Part shown: piece after piece, positions 6,909 to 15,979 of the stretch
Position numbering within the stretch: the stretch's first letter is position 1
Layout of the letters: each line of letters begins with the position of its first letter
Assembly: GCA_022710725.1 (NCBI GenBank)
Contig: JAKLGK010000007.1
Span: forward strand, 186,001 to 250,000
Origin: Verrucomicrobiota bacterium
GTDB taxonomy: Bacteria > Verrucomicrobiota > Kiritimatiellia > CAIQIC01 > JAGNIJ01
Length of the DNA: 64,000 nt
Direction of reading: 5' to 3'
Program-made: the position numbers and the translations under genes
The notes under the pieces: generated by a model
What the model was told of the DNA's origin: nothing
The model's database searches: none
What the model saw: the letters and a program-made list of their open reading frames with translations, nothing else

Positions 6909-9077
6909 ATGCTCACGAAGCGAACCGCCCCGGCCGTTTTCCTGGCCCTGCTGCTGGCCGTCGTGCGCTCGGCGTTGGCCGGGTACGAGGATTTCGTCAA
7001 TTTTCCCGTGACCGGCGGGACCTACTCCAACGGGACCTTCCTGGGCCGTGACGGCTCGACGTGGTCCTATGCCCTGTGCCGTGGCGATCGGGTGATCACG
7101 GCGCCTTCGCCCTGCATGAACAAGGAAACCACGGCCGCGAACATCACCTCGGGCTCGATCGCGGGTGGCTGCGGCACGCTGACTTTCCAGTGGCGCATGG
7201 GCTTCAGCGCCACGAACTCCAATGGGACCAACGTGTGTTTCGATGTGACCGTCAACGGCGCGCTGGTCAGCGCGGTCCGGCTCGGTGTCCCGGGCAACAC
7301 GTACACGAGCAGTCCGGTGGCGGTAAACCAGGCGGGGAGCTTCGTCCTTAAATTCGCCCAGCACGACGCGACGGCGAAACAGGTCATCATCGATAATATC
7401 GCTTGGTCTCCGTATGGGGGCGGCGGGACGCATCCCCCGGAACTATTCCTGACCCCCCCGGCGACCAGCGTGGTGCTGTCCGCGACCAACCTTGTGCAGG
7501 TGGACGTCACCGCGACGGAGCCGGATGCCGACGAACTGCGCCTGTGGGCGACGAACCTGCCGGCGGGCGCCTTGTTTGCCGGGGCGACCGGGGCGGCGCC
7601 CCTGGCCTGCACGTTCTCCTGGACGCCGACCCTGGCCCAAACCGGTCACGTCGCCGTGGTTTTCCACGCGGGGGACAAGGACGGAACCAATCGGCAGACG
7701 CTCGCCATCCTGGTGCTCTCGAACAAGCCGTACTACTACGGGACCGAAGGCCAGGCCGGCCCGGAACTGCGCGCCGCCCTCCACGAAATCATCTCGACCG
7801 GCTCGCGGCAGCTTACCGACGACCAGGAAAACACCGCGATGAAGGACCTGGATACCGACCCGGCCGACACGAACAACATCATCTGCCTCTATCGCCGGGT
7901 CCCGATCGCCAAAAGCCTCTATAATGATCCCAACGGGTGGAACAAGGAGCATGCGTGGCCGGAATCGAGGGGTCTGGGCGGCGACGGGCCGGACCAGAAC
8001 GACGTACACAACCTCTTCGCCGCCGACGTCAAGGTCAACGCCCTGCGCGGCAACCTCTATTTCGACGAGAGCAACCCGGCCGATCCCTCCTACCGGAATC
8101 CCACGACCAACTCGGCTCCGCAGACCAGCATGGACAGCGACTCGTGGGAGCCGCCCGACGAGGTCAAGGGCGACCTTGCCCGCGCGCTCTTCTACATGGA
8201 TGTCCGGTACGACGGGCTGGAGGCGAACACCGAGGATATCCAACTGCAAGACGCTTCGAGCGATCCATCCGAGGGGCGGATGGGTGTTCTGACGACCTTG
8301 CGGGCGTGGCACGAGGCCGACCCGCCGAGCCTCGCGGAAAGCAACCGGAACGAAAAAATCTTTCAAGTGTACCAGTACAACCGCAACCCGTTCATCGATC
8401 ACCCGGAGTGGGTGGCCAGCATCTTCGATCCCGAGACCACGCCGCCGGTGCTCCAGCCGATCGGCGTCCAGACCGGCGGGGTGGGGGCCTGGCTGCGGTT
8501 CGAGGCCCGGGCGACCGCGACGCAGAACGATCCGGTCACGCTGACGATCAGCAACGCGCCGGCGGGCGCGGGGCTGTACGCGACGAACACGCTGGGCACA
8601 TTCGAGTGGATGCCTGATGCGGCGGGGACCTGGACCGTGCGGGTCTACGCCGCCGACAACGACGGCGCGGATTCCGAGGCCGTGCCGATGGTCGTCCTCG
8701 TGGACCAGGACGGCGACGGCCTGCCGAGCTGGTGGGAGCAACTGCACTTCGACGGCGGGACCAATGCCACGCCCTCGGCGGACTCGGACGGCGACCTGTT
8801 CAGCAATCTCCAGGAATGGATCGCCGGATCCAATCCCCGGGACAGCAACTCGTTCCTGGCCGCCGAGGTGACCTGGCAGGGCGGCGCGCTGCGCGTGTCC
8901 AGCGAAGATGTGAATACCGGCCGGGTCTACACGCTGGAGCAGGCGGCCTCGCCGGCCGACGGCGCGGCGTGGGATTCCCTCCGGAGCACCAACCGGCTGG
9001 AAGGCGGCGAGGTCCTGTTCGACTTGGCCCCGACGCAGGGCGGCGCGAGTTACCGCATCCGGGCAGAGAAGCCCTGA
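6909..9077 (+). CDS. Secreted endonuclease I-family nuclease, multidomain
   Basis: The protein has 722 aa with a signal peptide (residues 1-24, FLALLLAVVRSALA). Order of parts: an N-terminal beta-sandwich (about 25-170, lectin- or CBM-like), an Ig/cadherin-like domain (about 180-275), the endonuclease I domain (about 280-500), another beta domain (about 510-600), then 'DQDGDGLPSWWEQLHF', a DxDxDG linker typical of PVC surface proteins, and a C-terminal beta domain. The nuclease core carries 'NKEHAWPESRGLGGDGPDQ', in which His348 matches the catalytic His of the EndA/NucM/Bsn family, followed by 'DVHNLFAADVKVNALRGN'. It probably degrades extracellular DNA. It lacks a neighbouring secretion gene and stands as a single gene. 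Confidence 0.88.
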   Translation: MLTKRTAPAVFLALLLAVVRSALAGYEDFVNFPVTGGTYSNGTFLGRDGSTWSYALCRGDRVITAPSPCMNKETTAANITSGSIAGGCGTLTFQWRMGFSATNSNGTNVCFDVTVNGALVSAVRLGVPGNTYTSSPVAVNQAGSFVLKFAQHDATAKQVIIDNIAWSPYGGGGTHPPELFLTPPATSVVLSATNLVQVDVTATEPDADELRLWATNLPAGALFAGATGAAPLACTFSWTPTLAQTGHVAVVFHAGDKDGTNRQTLAILVLSNKPYYYGTEGQAGPELRAALHEIISTGSRQLTDDQENTAMKDLDTDPADTNNIICLYRRVPIAKSLYNDPNGWNKEHAWPESRGLGGDGPDQNDVHNLFAADVKVNALRGNLYFDESNPADPSYRNPTTNSAPQTSMDSDSWEPPDEVKGDLARALFYMDVRYDGLEANTEDIQLQDASSDPSEGRMGVLTTLRAWHEADPPSLAESNRNEKIFQVYQYNRNPFIDHPEWVASIFDPETTPPVLQPIGVQTGGVGAWLRFEARATATQNDPVTLTISNAPAGAGLYATNTLGTFEWMPDAAGTWTVRVYAADNDGADSEAVPMVVLVDQDGDGLPSWWEQLHFDGGTNATPSADSDGDLFSNLQEWIAGSNPRDSNSFLAAEVTWQGGALRVSSEDVNTGRVYTLEQAASPADGAAWDSLRSTNRLEGGEVLFDLAPTQGGASYRIRAEKP

Positions 9078-9115
9078 TCATCGGCGCACGGCCGGGACGG
9101 CCAGGTCACGCCGAT

Positions 9116-11014
9116 TCAGGCCAAGGCCTCCAGCCGCTCCGCCGCGTCCTCCCACTCCTTCGTGACGCGCGCGAGCTCTTCGACCAGGTCCTGCGATTCG
9201 CGGTTCACGGCGACGGCGCGGCCGGGATTCTCATACGTGGCCGGGTCTTCCAGTTCGCGGGTCAGTTCCGCCTGTCGCGCCTCCAGCCGCGCGATCTCCG
9301 CTTCGAGCTCGTCCACCATTTTTTCCAGCTTCCGTTTCTCGCGCGAGCGCGCCTGGCGCGCCTCGGCCTCCTGCCGCTTTCGTGCCTTCTCCTCCGACGG
9401 CGCCGCGGGCTTCGCCGTTCCGGCCGCGGCGACCGCCCGCGCGGCCGTCTTGTCGAGGTAGTACTGGTAATCGCCGTGGTACAGCGTCAGCCGCCCGGCG
9501 TCCACGTGCAGGACCTGTCGAGCGAGGCGGCGGATGAAGTAGACGTCGTGGCTGATGAAGATCAGCGTGCCCTCGTACGGCTCCAGCGCCCGGACCAGCG
9601 CCTCGACGCTGGAGAGATCGAGGTGCGTGGTCGGCTCGTCCATGAGCAGCAGGTTCGGCGGGTCGAGCAGCAGCTTGACCAGCGCCAGCCGGCTTTTCTC
9701 CCCGCCGCTCAAGACGGCGACCTGCTTGAACACGTCGTCGCCGGTGAAGAGGAACGACCCCAGCACCGTCCGCGCGAATTCCTCGGTCAGCGCCCGCGGC
9801 GTGTCGAGCGCCTCGGCCAGCACGGTGCGATCGGGCTGAAGCATCTCGACGCGGTGCTGGGCGTAGTAGCCGGGTTTCACGTGGAGCCCGAGCTCGCGCG
9901 CGCCGGACTGGACCGGCAGCACGCCCGCGAGGAGCTTGAGCAGGGTGGACTTGCCCGCGCCGTTGGGGCCGACGAGCACGAGCCGCTGTCCGCGCTCGGC
10001 CTCGAAATTCACGCCGCGGTAGACCATGTTCTCGCCGTAGGCGTGGTGGATGTCCTTCAGCGCGATCACCCGGTGCCCGCTGCGCGCGGGCTGGGGAAAC
10101 TTGAACTTGATGGCGCGCCGGTCGGCCTCCGGCGCCTCGATCTTGTCCATACGCTCGATCTGCTTCAGCTTGGACTGCGCCTGCGAAGCCTTGGTGTTCT
10201 TGGCGCGGAACCGGTCGGCGAATTCCTGCAATTGCTTGATTTTGCGCTGCTGCGTCTTGAACGCAGCCAGCTGCTGCTCGTCCCGGGCGTCGCGCTGGCG
10301 GAGGTACTCCTCGTAGTGGCCGCGGTAGCGGACCAGCTTCCGCGCGCGGATCTCGACGATGCTCCCGACGACCTGATCCAGGAAGTCGCGGTCGTGCGAG
10401 ATCAGCAGGATCGCGCCGGGGTAGCTCTTCAAATAGCCCTGGAACCACTGGAGGGTCTCGAGGTCGAGGTGGTTCGTCGGCTCGTCGAGCATGAGCAGGT
10501 CGGGCTGCTGGACGAGCAGCCGGGCGAGGTGCGCCCGCATGATCCACCCGCCGCTCATCTCCCGCAGCGGCCGGTCGAAGTCGCGTTCGCGGAACGCCAG
10601 GCCGTGGAGAATAGTCTTCGCCCGGGGTTCGAGCCGGTAGCCGCCGAGCGCGTCGAAGCGCGCCTGCACCTCGTGGAAATCGTGCGACTCGGTGTGGCGC
10701 CCGGCCTCGAACTCCTTGATCCGCCGCTGCAGTTCCACCACCTCCGGCGAGACCGCCGTGGCGAGTTGCAGCACGGTTTCATCGCCGGCCGGCGCGGTTT
10801 CCTGGGGCAGGTGCCCGACGGTGAGCCCGCGGTCCAGCGTCACCTCGCCGGCGTCCGGCGCGTCATGACCCAGGATCAGCGAGAACAGCGTGGACTTGCC
10901 GGACCCGTTGGGCCCGACCAGCCCGATCCGGTCCCCCGGTCCGACCTGGAGCGCGGCGTCCTCGAACAGGACGCCCGGGCCGAAGGCCTTGGACATGTTT
11001 GCGATCGTCAACAT
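9116..11014 (-). CDS. ABC-F family ATPase
   Basis: The protein has 632 aa when started at the ATG at 11014 (MLTIANMSKAFGPG); longer in-frame starts run into sequence that belongs to the divergent lysS promoter. Two ATPase domains lie in tandem: Walker A 'GPNGSGKST' (34-42) and 'GPNGAGKST' (second half), with signatures 'LREMSGGW' and 'LSGGEKSR' and Walker B 'LLMLDEPTNHLD' and 'LLLMDEPTTHLD'. There is no transmembrane domain. Between the ATPases lies the arm/linker helix pair, and the last about 90 residues form a charged coiled coil as in Uup/YdiF types. ABC-F proteins act on the ribosome in translation or resistance; which subtype this is cannot be decided by eye. Confidence 0.92.
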   Translation of the reverse strand: MLTIANMSKAFGPGVLFEDAALQVGPGDRIGLVGPNGSGKSTLFSLILGHDAPDAGEVTLDRGLTVGHLPQETAPAGDETVLQLATAVSPEVVELQRRIKEFEAGRHTESHDFHEVQARFDALGGYRLEPRAKTILHGLAFRERDFDRPLREMSGGWIMRAHLARLLVQQPDLLMLDEPTNHLDLETLQWFQGYLKSYPGAILLISHDRDFLDQVVGSIVEIRARKLVRYRGHYEEYLRQRDARDEQQLAAFKTQQRKIKQLQEFADRFRAKNTKASQAQSKLKQIERMDKIEAPEADRRAIKFKFPQPARSGHRVIALKDIHHAYGENMVYRGVNFEAERGQRLVLVGPNGAGKSTLLKLLAGVLPVQSGARELGLHVKPGYYAQHRVEMLQPDRTVLAEALDTPRALTEEFARTVLGSFLFTGDDVFKQVAVLSGGEKSRLALVKLLLDPPNLLLMDEPTTHLDLSSVEALVRALEPYEGTLIFISHDVYFIRRLARQVLHVDAGRLTLYHGDYQYYLDKTAARAVAAAGTAKPAAPSEEKARKRQEAEARQARSREKRKLEKMVDELEAEIARLEARQAELTRELEDPATYENPGRAVAVNRESQDLVEELARVTKEWEDAAERLEALA

Positions 11015-11078
11015 GGGAGGCGAACGGTACGACATCGGAGCGCCGGAGTCAGCGACGAATTCGGGGCTGGACCCTTCC

Positions 11079-11107
11079 TTGACTTGCCGGGAGGCGGCTC
11101 CTATCCT
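11079..11107 (+). promoter_or_regulatory. Sigma70-type promoter of lysS
   Basis: TTGACT (11079-11084), exactly 17 nt, TATCCT (11102-11107). The transcript start near 11114 leaves a leader of about 19 nt that carries the AGGAGACG ribosome site before the ATG at 11133. Confidence 0.6.
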
Positions 11108-11132
11108 TTGGGACCGTCGCAGGAGACGAACC

Positions 11133-12575
11133 ATGGACCAGGGCCCGCGCGAAAACGAGTTCCGGCAGCAGCGCATCGAGAACATGTGCCGGTTGCAATC
11201 CCTCGGCTACGAGCCGTTCGGCACGCCCTTCGAGCGCACGGGCCGGCTGGCCGAGATCCTCGCGGCCTTCGCCGAGCAGAAGCCCGCGAAGATCGCCGGC
11301 CGCATCGTGTCGAAACGGCAGATGGGCAAGAGCATCTTCGCCCACCTCCAGGACGGCGCCGCGCGCCTCCAGGTCTACGTCAAGAAGGACGCCGTCGGCG
11401 AAAAGGCCTTCGAGGCCTTCGAGCTCCTCGACCTCGGCGACCAGATCGGCGCCGAAGGGGAACTGTTCGTCACGCGGACCGGCGAGCAGAGCCTGAAGGT
11501 GAACGCCTGGACGCTGCTCTCCAAGGCCCTCCTGCCGCTGCCGGAGAAGTGGCACGGCCTGCACGATGTCGAGATGCGCTATCGCTACCGCTACCTGGAC
11601 CTGATCGCGAACCCCGAGGTGCGCTCGCTCTTCGACCGCCGGACGCAGGCCATCGCCGCGATCCGGAAGTTCCTCTCGGACCGGGGCTTCAGCGAGGTCG
11701 AGACGCCGATGATCCAGGCCATGGCCGGCGGCGCGACGGCGAACCCGTTCAAGACCCATTACCACGCGCTCGGCCACGACATGTTCCTCCGCATCGCGCC
11801 GGAGCTGTACCTCAAGCGCCTCCTGGTCGGCGGCTACGACAAGGTCTTCGAGCTGAACCGCAACTTCCGCAACGAGGGCCTCGACCGGTCGCATAACCCC
11901 GAGTTCACGATGCTGGAAATCTACGAGGCCTACACGGACGTGCGCGGGATGATGCGCCTCGTGCAGGACCTCGTCACGCACGTCGCGCAGACCGTCTTCG
12001 GCGCGCTGAAGGTCGGCAGCGTGGAGCGCCCGTACGACCTGGCGCTGCCCTGGCCCGAGAAGACGTACCGCGAGCTGATCCTCGAGAAAGCCGGCGCGGA
12101 CTGGTTCGACCTGGACCTGCCCCGGGCGCGCGAGCGCGCGCAGGGGATGGGCCTCGCCATCGCGCCGGAGTGGGCGAAGCTGGACGTGACGCACGAGATC
12201 TACGAGAAGCTCGTCGAGAAGTCGCTGGCCGGGCCGGTCTTCGTCACTCGGTTCCCGGCGGAGCTGATCCCGCTGGCCAAGCCCTGCGCCGACGACCCGA
12301 CGACGGTGGACGTCTTCGAGCTGGTCATGCAGGGCCGCGAGATCGCGCCGGCCTACAGCGAGCTGAACGACCCGCTGGAGCAGCGCCGCCGGCTCGAGGC
12401 CCAGGCGAAGGGCGACGAATCCAAGGTGGACCACGATTTCCTGACCGCGCTGGAGCACGGCATGCCCCCGGCCGGCGGCATGGGCATCGGTATCGACCGC
12501 CTGCTGATGGTCCTGACCGGCGCCGAGGCGATCCGGGACGTGATCCTGTTCCCGCAATTGAAGCCAAAAACATGA
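11133..12575 (+). CDS. lysS: Lysyl-tRNA synthetase, class II
   Basis: The protein has 480 aa from the ATG at 11133 (AGGAGACG ribosome site). It charges tRNA-Lys in the cytoplasm. An N-terminal OB-fold anticodon-binding domain is seen ('IAGRIVSKRQMGKSIFAHLQDG'), then the class II core: motif 1 around 'FLSDRGFSEVETPMIQ', motif 2 'FELNRNFRNEGLDRSHNPEFTM' region (ATP/lysine binding) and motif 3 'GMGIGIDRLLMVLTG'. The length is slightly below the usual about 500 residues because the N-terminal extension is short. It is followed after 36 bp by the lipoprotein exporter genes. Confidence 0.97.
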   Translation: MDQGPRENEFRQQRIENMCRLQSLGYEPFGTPFERTGRLAEILAAFAEQKPAKIAGRIVSKRQMGKSIFAHLQDGAARLQVYVKKDAVGEKAFEAFELLDLGDQIGAEGELFVTRTGEQSLKVNAWTLLSKALLPLPEKWHGLHDVEMRYRYRYLDLIANPEVRSLFDRRTQAIAAIRKFLSDRGFSEVETPMIQAMAGGATANPFKTHYHALGHDMFLRIAPELYLKRLLVGGYDKVFELNRNFRNEGLDRSHNPEFTMLEIYEAYTDVRGMMRLVQDLVTHVAQTVFGALKVGSVERPYDLALPWPEKTYRELILEKAGADWFDLDLPRARERAQGMGLAIAPEWAKLDVTHEIYEKLVEKSLAGPVFVTRFPAELIPLAKPCADDPTTVDVFELVMQGREIAPAYSELNDPLEQRRRLEAQAKGDESKVDHDFLTALEHGMPPAGGMGIGIDRLLMVLTGAEAIRDVILFPQLKPKT

Positions 12576-12611
12576 CCTCTGCGAGCCTCTGCGGCCTCCG
12601 CGGTTAATCCG

Positions 12612-13838
12612 ATGGCCCTGCCGTTTTCACTCTACCTGGCGCTGAAGTACCTGAAGCCGAAGCGGACGTTCCTCTCGGTGGTGACGGTGATCTCCGTCCT
12701 CGGGGTGCTCCTCGGCGTCGCGGTCCTGATCATCGTCCTGTCCGTGATGAGCGGCTTCGACGAGATGTGGCGCGAGAAGATATTGAGCTTCAACGCGCAC
12801 ATCACCGTCGGCGGCTGGGAGGTCATCGAGAACGAGGACGAGCTGGTCGAGCGGCTGCGGAAGATCGAGGGCGTCTCGGGCGCGGCGCCGTTCGTGCAGG
12901 GCCTCGTCTTCGTCCAGCACAACGACCGCGTGTACACGCCGATGGCCCGCGGCATCGACCCCGAGCAGGAGCGGACCGTCAGCCGGATCCCCGACCACAT
13001 GGTGGACGGCGAGTTCAACGTCGAGGACGACAACGTGGTCATCGGCAGCGACCTGGCCGGGCAACTGGGCGTCGTCCCCGGCGACCGCCTGCTGGTCTAC
13101 TCGCCGCAGAACTTCACGGCCTCGGACGAGATTTACCTGCCCGAGGAGCTGACCGTCGCGGGGATCTTCGAGCTGGGCATGTGGGAATTCGACGTCGGGT
13201 TCCTGCTCGCCTCGCTGCCCCGGGCGCGCGACCTGTACGGGCTGGAGCAGGGCGTCCACGGGATCCAGGTGATGACCGGCGATCCCTACCATGCCGATGT
13301 CGTCGCCGCGCGGATCGAGGAAGAGCTCGGCCCCGGAACGCGGGTGACCACCTGGATGGAGCAGAACCACCAGCTCTTCGCCGCGCTCCGCGTGGAGAAA
13401 AACATGATGTTCTTCCTGCTGATCTTCATCACCGTCGTCGCCGCGTTCGGCATCACGAACACGCTCATCACCATCACCGTGCAGAAGACGCACGAGATCG
13501 GCCTGCTCAAGGCCCTCGGGTTCCCGTCGGGCAGCATCATGCGCGTGTTCATCTGGCAGGGCTGGATCGACGGCCTGATCGGCACCGTCGCGGGCATCGG
13601 CGCCGGCCTGCTGGTGCTGCAGTACCGCAACGTGCTGATGGGCTGGCTCAACCGCCGGTTCGGGCTGGAGCTGCTGCCGAAGGAGCTCTACCACTTGAGC
13701 GAGATCCCCGCGGTGATCTCGTGGACGGACATCGGCCTCGTTGCCCTGGCCGTGCTGGTCATCTGCACGCTGGCCGGGCTGATCCCCGCCTGGCGCGCCG
13801 CGAAGCTCGATCCCGTGAGGGCCCTGCGCTATGAGTAA
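12612..13838 (+). CDS. LolC/LolE-type lipoprotein-releasing permease
   Basis: The protein has 408 aa. The layout is that of LolC/E/FtsX permeases: a cytoplasmic start 'FSLYLALKYLKPKRTFLSVVTV', TM1 (about 22-45, VISVLGVLLGVAVLIIVLSV), a large periplasmic MacB_PCD-like domain (about 46-265), then three TM helices (about 268-295, 318-340, 368-392) and the closing 'LAGLIPAWRAAKLDPVRALRYE'. With the adjoining ATPase it should extract lipoproteins from the inner membrane for LolA. A single permease gene is present, so the complex may be a homodimer (LolF-like); whether it is C or E cannot be told. The stop overlaps the ATPase start by 8 bp. Confidence 0.88.
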   Translation: MALPFSLYLALKYLKPKRTFLSVVTVISVLGVLLGVAVLIIVLSVMSGFDEMWREKILSFNAHITVGGWEVIENEDELVERLRKIEGVSGAAPFVQGLVFVQHNDRVYTPMARGIDPEQERTVSRIPDHMVDGEFNVEDDNVVIGSDLAGQLGVVPGDRLLVYSPQNFTASDEIYLPEELTVAGIFELGMWEFDVGFLLASLPRARDLYGLEQGVHGIQVMTGDPYHADVVAARIEEELGPGTRVTTWMEQNHQLFAALRVEKNMMFFLLIFITVVAAFGITNTLITITVQKTHEIGLLKALGFPSGSIMRVFIWQGWIDGLIGTVAGIGAGLLVLQYRNVLMGWLNRRFGLELLPKELYHLSEIPAVISWTDIGLVALAVLVICTLAGLIPAWRAAKLDPVRALRYE

Positions 13839-14529
13839 CCCCGCCGCCAGCGGCCTGTTCCTGGGCGCGCAGGGCCTGCACAAGACCTACCGCGTCGGCG
13901 CGACGGAGATCCCCGTCCTGCGCGGCGTCTCGCTCGACGTCCGGGCGGGCGAGTCGGTCGCGGTGACCGGGGCCAGCGGCGCGGGGAAGAGCACGCTGCT
14001 GCACCTGCTCGGCGGCCTGGACCGGCCCGACCGGGGCACGGTGCGGCTGGAGATGAAGAACCTGTACGACCTCTCCGAGAACGCGCGGGCCGAGATCCGC
14101 GCGACGCGGATCGGCTTCGTGTTCCAGTCCTACTACCTCCTGCCCGAGCTGGACGTGCTGGAGAACGTGATGCTGCCGGCGATGAGCCGGTTCGGCGCCG
14201 CGCGCGCGGCCGGCCGCCTGCGCCGGCGGGCCGCGGAGCTGCTGGACCGCGTCGGGCTGGCCGCCCGCGCGCCGCACCGGCCGGCGGAGCTCTCCGGCGG
14301 CGAGCAGCAGCGCGCCGCGCTCGCCCGCGCCCTGATGAACGATCCGGACCTGATCCTCGCCGACGAGCCCACGGGCAACCTGGATTCCGAGACGGGGGAC
14401 CAGGTCCTGGCCCACCTCTTCGGGCTCACCCGCGAGCGCGGCCGCACCCTCGTGCTGGTGACCCACAACGACGCCGTCGCCGGGCGCTGCGACCGCCGCC
14501 TGCGCCTGAAAGATGGATGTTTGGCATAG
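13831..14529 (+). CDS. lolD: LolD-like ABC transporter ATPase
   Basis: The protein has 232 aa and starts inside the permease stop region. Walker A is 'GASGAGKST', the Q-loop 'GFVFQSYYLLPELDVLENVMLP' has the LolD/MacB-type sequence, the signature is 'LSGGEQQRAALARAL', Walker B 'LILADEPTGNLDSETG' and the H-loop 'VTHND'. It supplies ATP hydrolysis for the upstream permease. MacB-type exporters have similar ATPases, but the size and the partner permease fit lipoprotein release. Confidence 0.9.
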   Translation: MSNPAASGLFLGAQGLHKTYRVGATEIPVLRGVSLDVRAGESVAVTGASGAGKSTLLHLLGGLDRPDRGTVRLEMKNLYDLSENARAEIRATRIGFVFQSYYLLPELDVLENVMLPAMSRFGAARAAGRLRRRAAELLDRVGLAARAPHRPAELSGGEQQRAALARALMNDPDLILADEPTGNLDSETGDQVLAHLFGLTRERGRTLVLVTHNDAVAGRCDRRLRLKDGCLA

Positions 14530-14549
14530 GCCCGCCGTTGTGCTAGAGT
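14521..14549 (+). promoter_or_regulatory. Putative promoter of ilvE and the mcsAB-clpC series
   Basis: TTGGCA (14521-14526), 17-nt spacer, TAGAGT (14544-14549), overlapping the end of lolD. The leader of about 19 nt contains a GGAGAACGG ribosome site before the ATG at 14575. Confidence 0.5.
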
Positions 14550-14574
14550 TCCCCGCCATTGGAGAACGGCGGAC

Positions 14575-15444
14575 ATGAAGATCTATCTGGACGGCAGGCT
14601 GGTGGACGAGTCGAAGGCGATGGTGTCGGTGTTCGACCACGGGTTGCTCTACGGCGACGGCGTGTTCGAGGGCATCCGCGCGTACAACGGGCGCGTGTTC
14701 AAGCTCGACGATCACCTCGACCGCCTGTACCGCAGCGCCAAGGCCATCGCCCTGGTGATCCCGATGACGAAGGAAGCCCTGGCCCGCGCCGTGGTGATGA
14801 CGTGCAAGGCCAACGGCGTCCGGGACGGCTACATCCGGCTCGTGGTGACCCGGGGCGTGGGGACGCTCGGGCTCAATCCCTTCACGTGCAAGAAGCCGCA
14901 GGTGATCATCATCGCGGGCGGGATACAGCTCTACCCCAAGAAGCTCTACGAGACGGGGATGTCCATCATCACCGTGGGCACGATGCGCAACCAGGCCGAG
15001 GCCGTGAACCCGCGCATCAAGAGCCTGAACTATCTCAACAACGTGCTCGCCAAGATCGAGGCCATGAACGCCGGCGTGATGGAGTGCATCATGCTCAACC
15101 CGCAGGGCTACGTGGCCGAGGCGTCGGGCGACAACGTGTTCGCGCTGCGCGGCAAGACGCTGCTCACGCCGCCGCCGTGGTGCGGCTCGCTGGAGGGCAT
15201 CACGCGCGCCGTGGTGATGGAACTCGCGCCCGAGCACGGGCTGACCGTGAACGAGAACGTGATGACGCGCTACGACCTGTACACCGCCGACGAGGTGTTC
15301 CTGACCGGAACCGCGGCGGAGATCATCAGCGTGACCAACGTGGACCAGCGCGTGATCGGCAACGGCAAGCCGGGCCCCATGACCCGGAAGCTGGCGAAGC
15401 ATTTCCACGCGGTCGCCCAGCGGTCCGGCACACCGATCGAGTGA
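14575..15444 (+). CDS. ilvE: Branched-chain amino acid aminotransferase
   Basis: The protein has 289 aa and is a class IV PLP-dependent aminotransferase that interconverts Leu/Ile/Val and their 2-oxo acids. Visible motifs are the N-terminal 'VFDHGLLYGDGVFEGIRAYNGR', the PLP lysine K149 in 'NPRIKSLNYLNNVLAKIEA', 'GYVAEASGDNVFAL' (the E-A-S-G-x-N motif) and 'TGTAAEIISV' near the C-terminus. D-amino acid aminotransferases share the fold, but the 'FEGIRAY' opening favours IlvE. It lies 16 bp upstream of mcsA, so it may share a transcript with the proteostasis genes. Confidence 0.92.
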   Translation: MKIYLDGRLVDESKAMVSVFDHGLLYGDGVFEGIRAYNGRVFKLDDHLDRLYRSAKAIALVIPMTKEALARAVVMTCKANGVRDGYIRLVVTRGVGTLGLNPFTCKKPQVIIIAGGIQLYPKKLYETGMSIITVGTMRNQAEAVNPRIKSLNYLNNVLAKIEAMNAGVMECIMLNPQGYVAEASGDNVFALRGKTLLTPPPWCGSLEGITRAVVMELAPEHGLTVNENVMTRYDLYTADEVFLTGTAAEIISVTNVDQRVIGNGKPGPMTRKLAKHFHAVAQRSGTPIE

Positions 15445-15460
15445 GCCGGGAGGAACGGCC

Positions 15461-15979
15461 GTGCTTTGCGAATCCTGCCAGCAGCGGGAAGCCACCGTGC
15501 ACCTCACGCAGGTGGTGGACGATTCCGTCAAGAAGGTCCACCTCTGCGAGGAGTGCGCCGCCCAGAAGGGGCTCGACGTCCACGGCCCGGTCTCCATCTC
15601 CGACCTGCTGATGGGCCTGGGCAAGGCGGTCGAGCCGCAGAAGGAGAAGCCGTCCGTCGACGAGCGCTCCTGCCCGCGCTGCCACATGCGGACGGCGGAT
15701 TTCAAGAAGACCGGCCGGCTGGGCTGCCCGGACTGCTACGAGGCGTTTGCCGTCGAGCTGGGGCCGCTCATCAAGGGCATGCACCGCAGCGAGCAGCATG
15801 TCGGCAAGACGCCGGGCGGCGTTCCCGCCCGGCCGCCGCCGGCCCCCGCCCGCGACGACCTGGCCGCGCTGCAGAGGGCGCTGGAGAAGGCCGTCGCCGC
15901 GGAGCAGTACGAGGAGGCCGCGCGGCTGCGGGACCGGATCCAGGCCGCGCGCGCCGCGGCCGGGGAGAAGGCCCCGTGA
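15461..15979 (+). CDS. mcsA: McsA-like zinc-binding activator of McsB
   Basis: The protein has 172 aa from a GTG preceded by GGGAGGAACG. It opens with CxxC 'MLCESCQQREATVHLTQ' and 'HLCEECAA', has a second pair of Cys motifs ('CPRCHMRTADFKKTGRLGCPDCYEAF') and ends in a UVR motif helix 'ALQRALEKAVAAEQYEEAARLRDRIQ'. That order matches McsA, which binds zinc and activates the arginine kinase McsB in Firmicutes. The stop overlaps the mcsB start by 3 bp. No ctsR gene lies upstream; ilvE occupies that place. Confidence 0.9.
   Translation: MLCESCQQREATVHLTQVVDDSVKKVHLCEECAAQKGLDVHGPVSISDLLMGLGKAVEPQKEKPSVDERSCPRCHMRTADFKKTGRLGCPDCYEAFAVELGPLIKGMHRSEQHVGKTPGGVPARPPPAPARDDLAALQRALEKAVAAEQYEEAARLRDRIQAARAAAGEKAP

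Noticed and set aside
8732-11896. 1,054-residue open frame on the plus strand
   Set aside because: It lies antisense to the ABC-F gene and partly out of frame in lysS and the endonuclease gene, all of which have clear motifs. Composition is typical of high-GC shadow frames.
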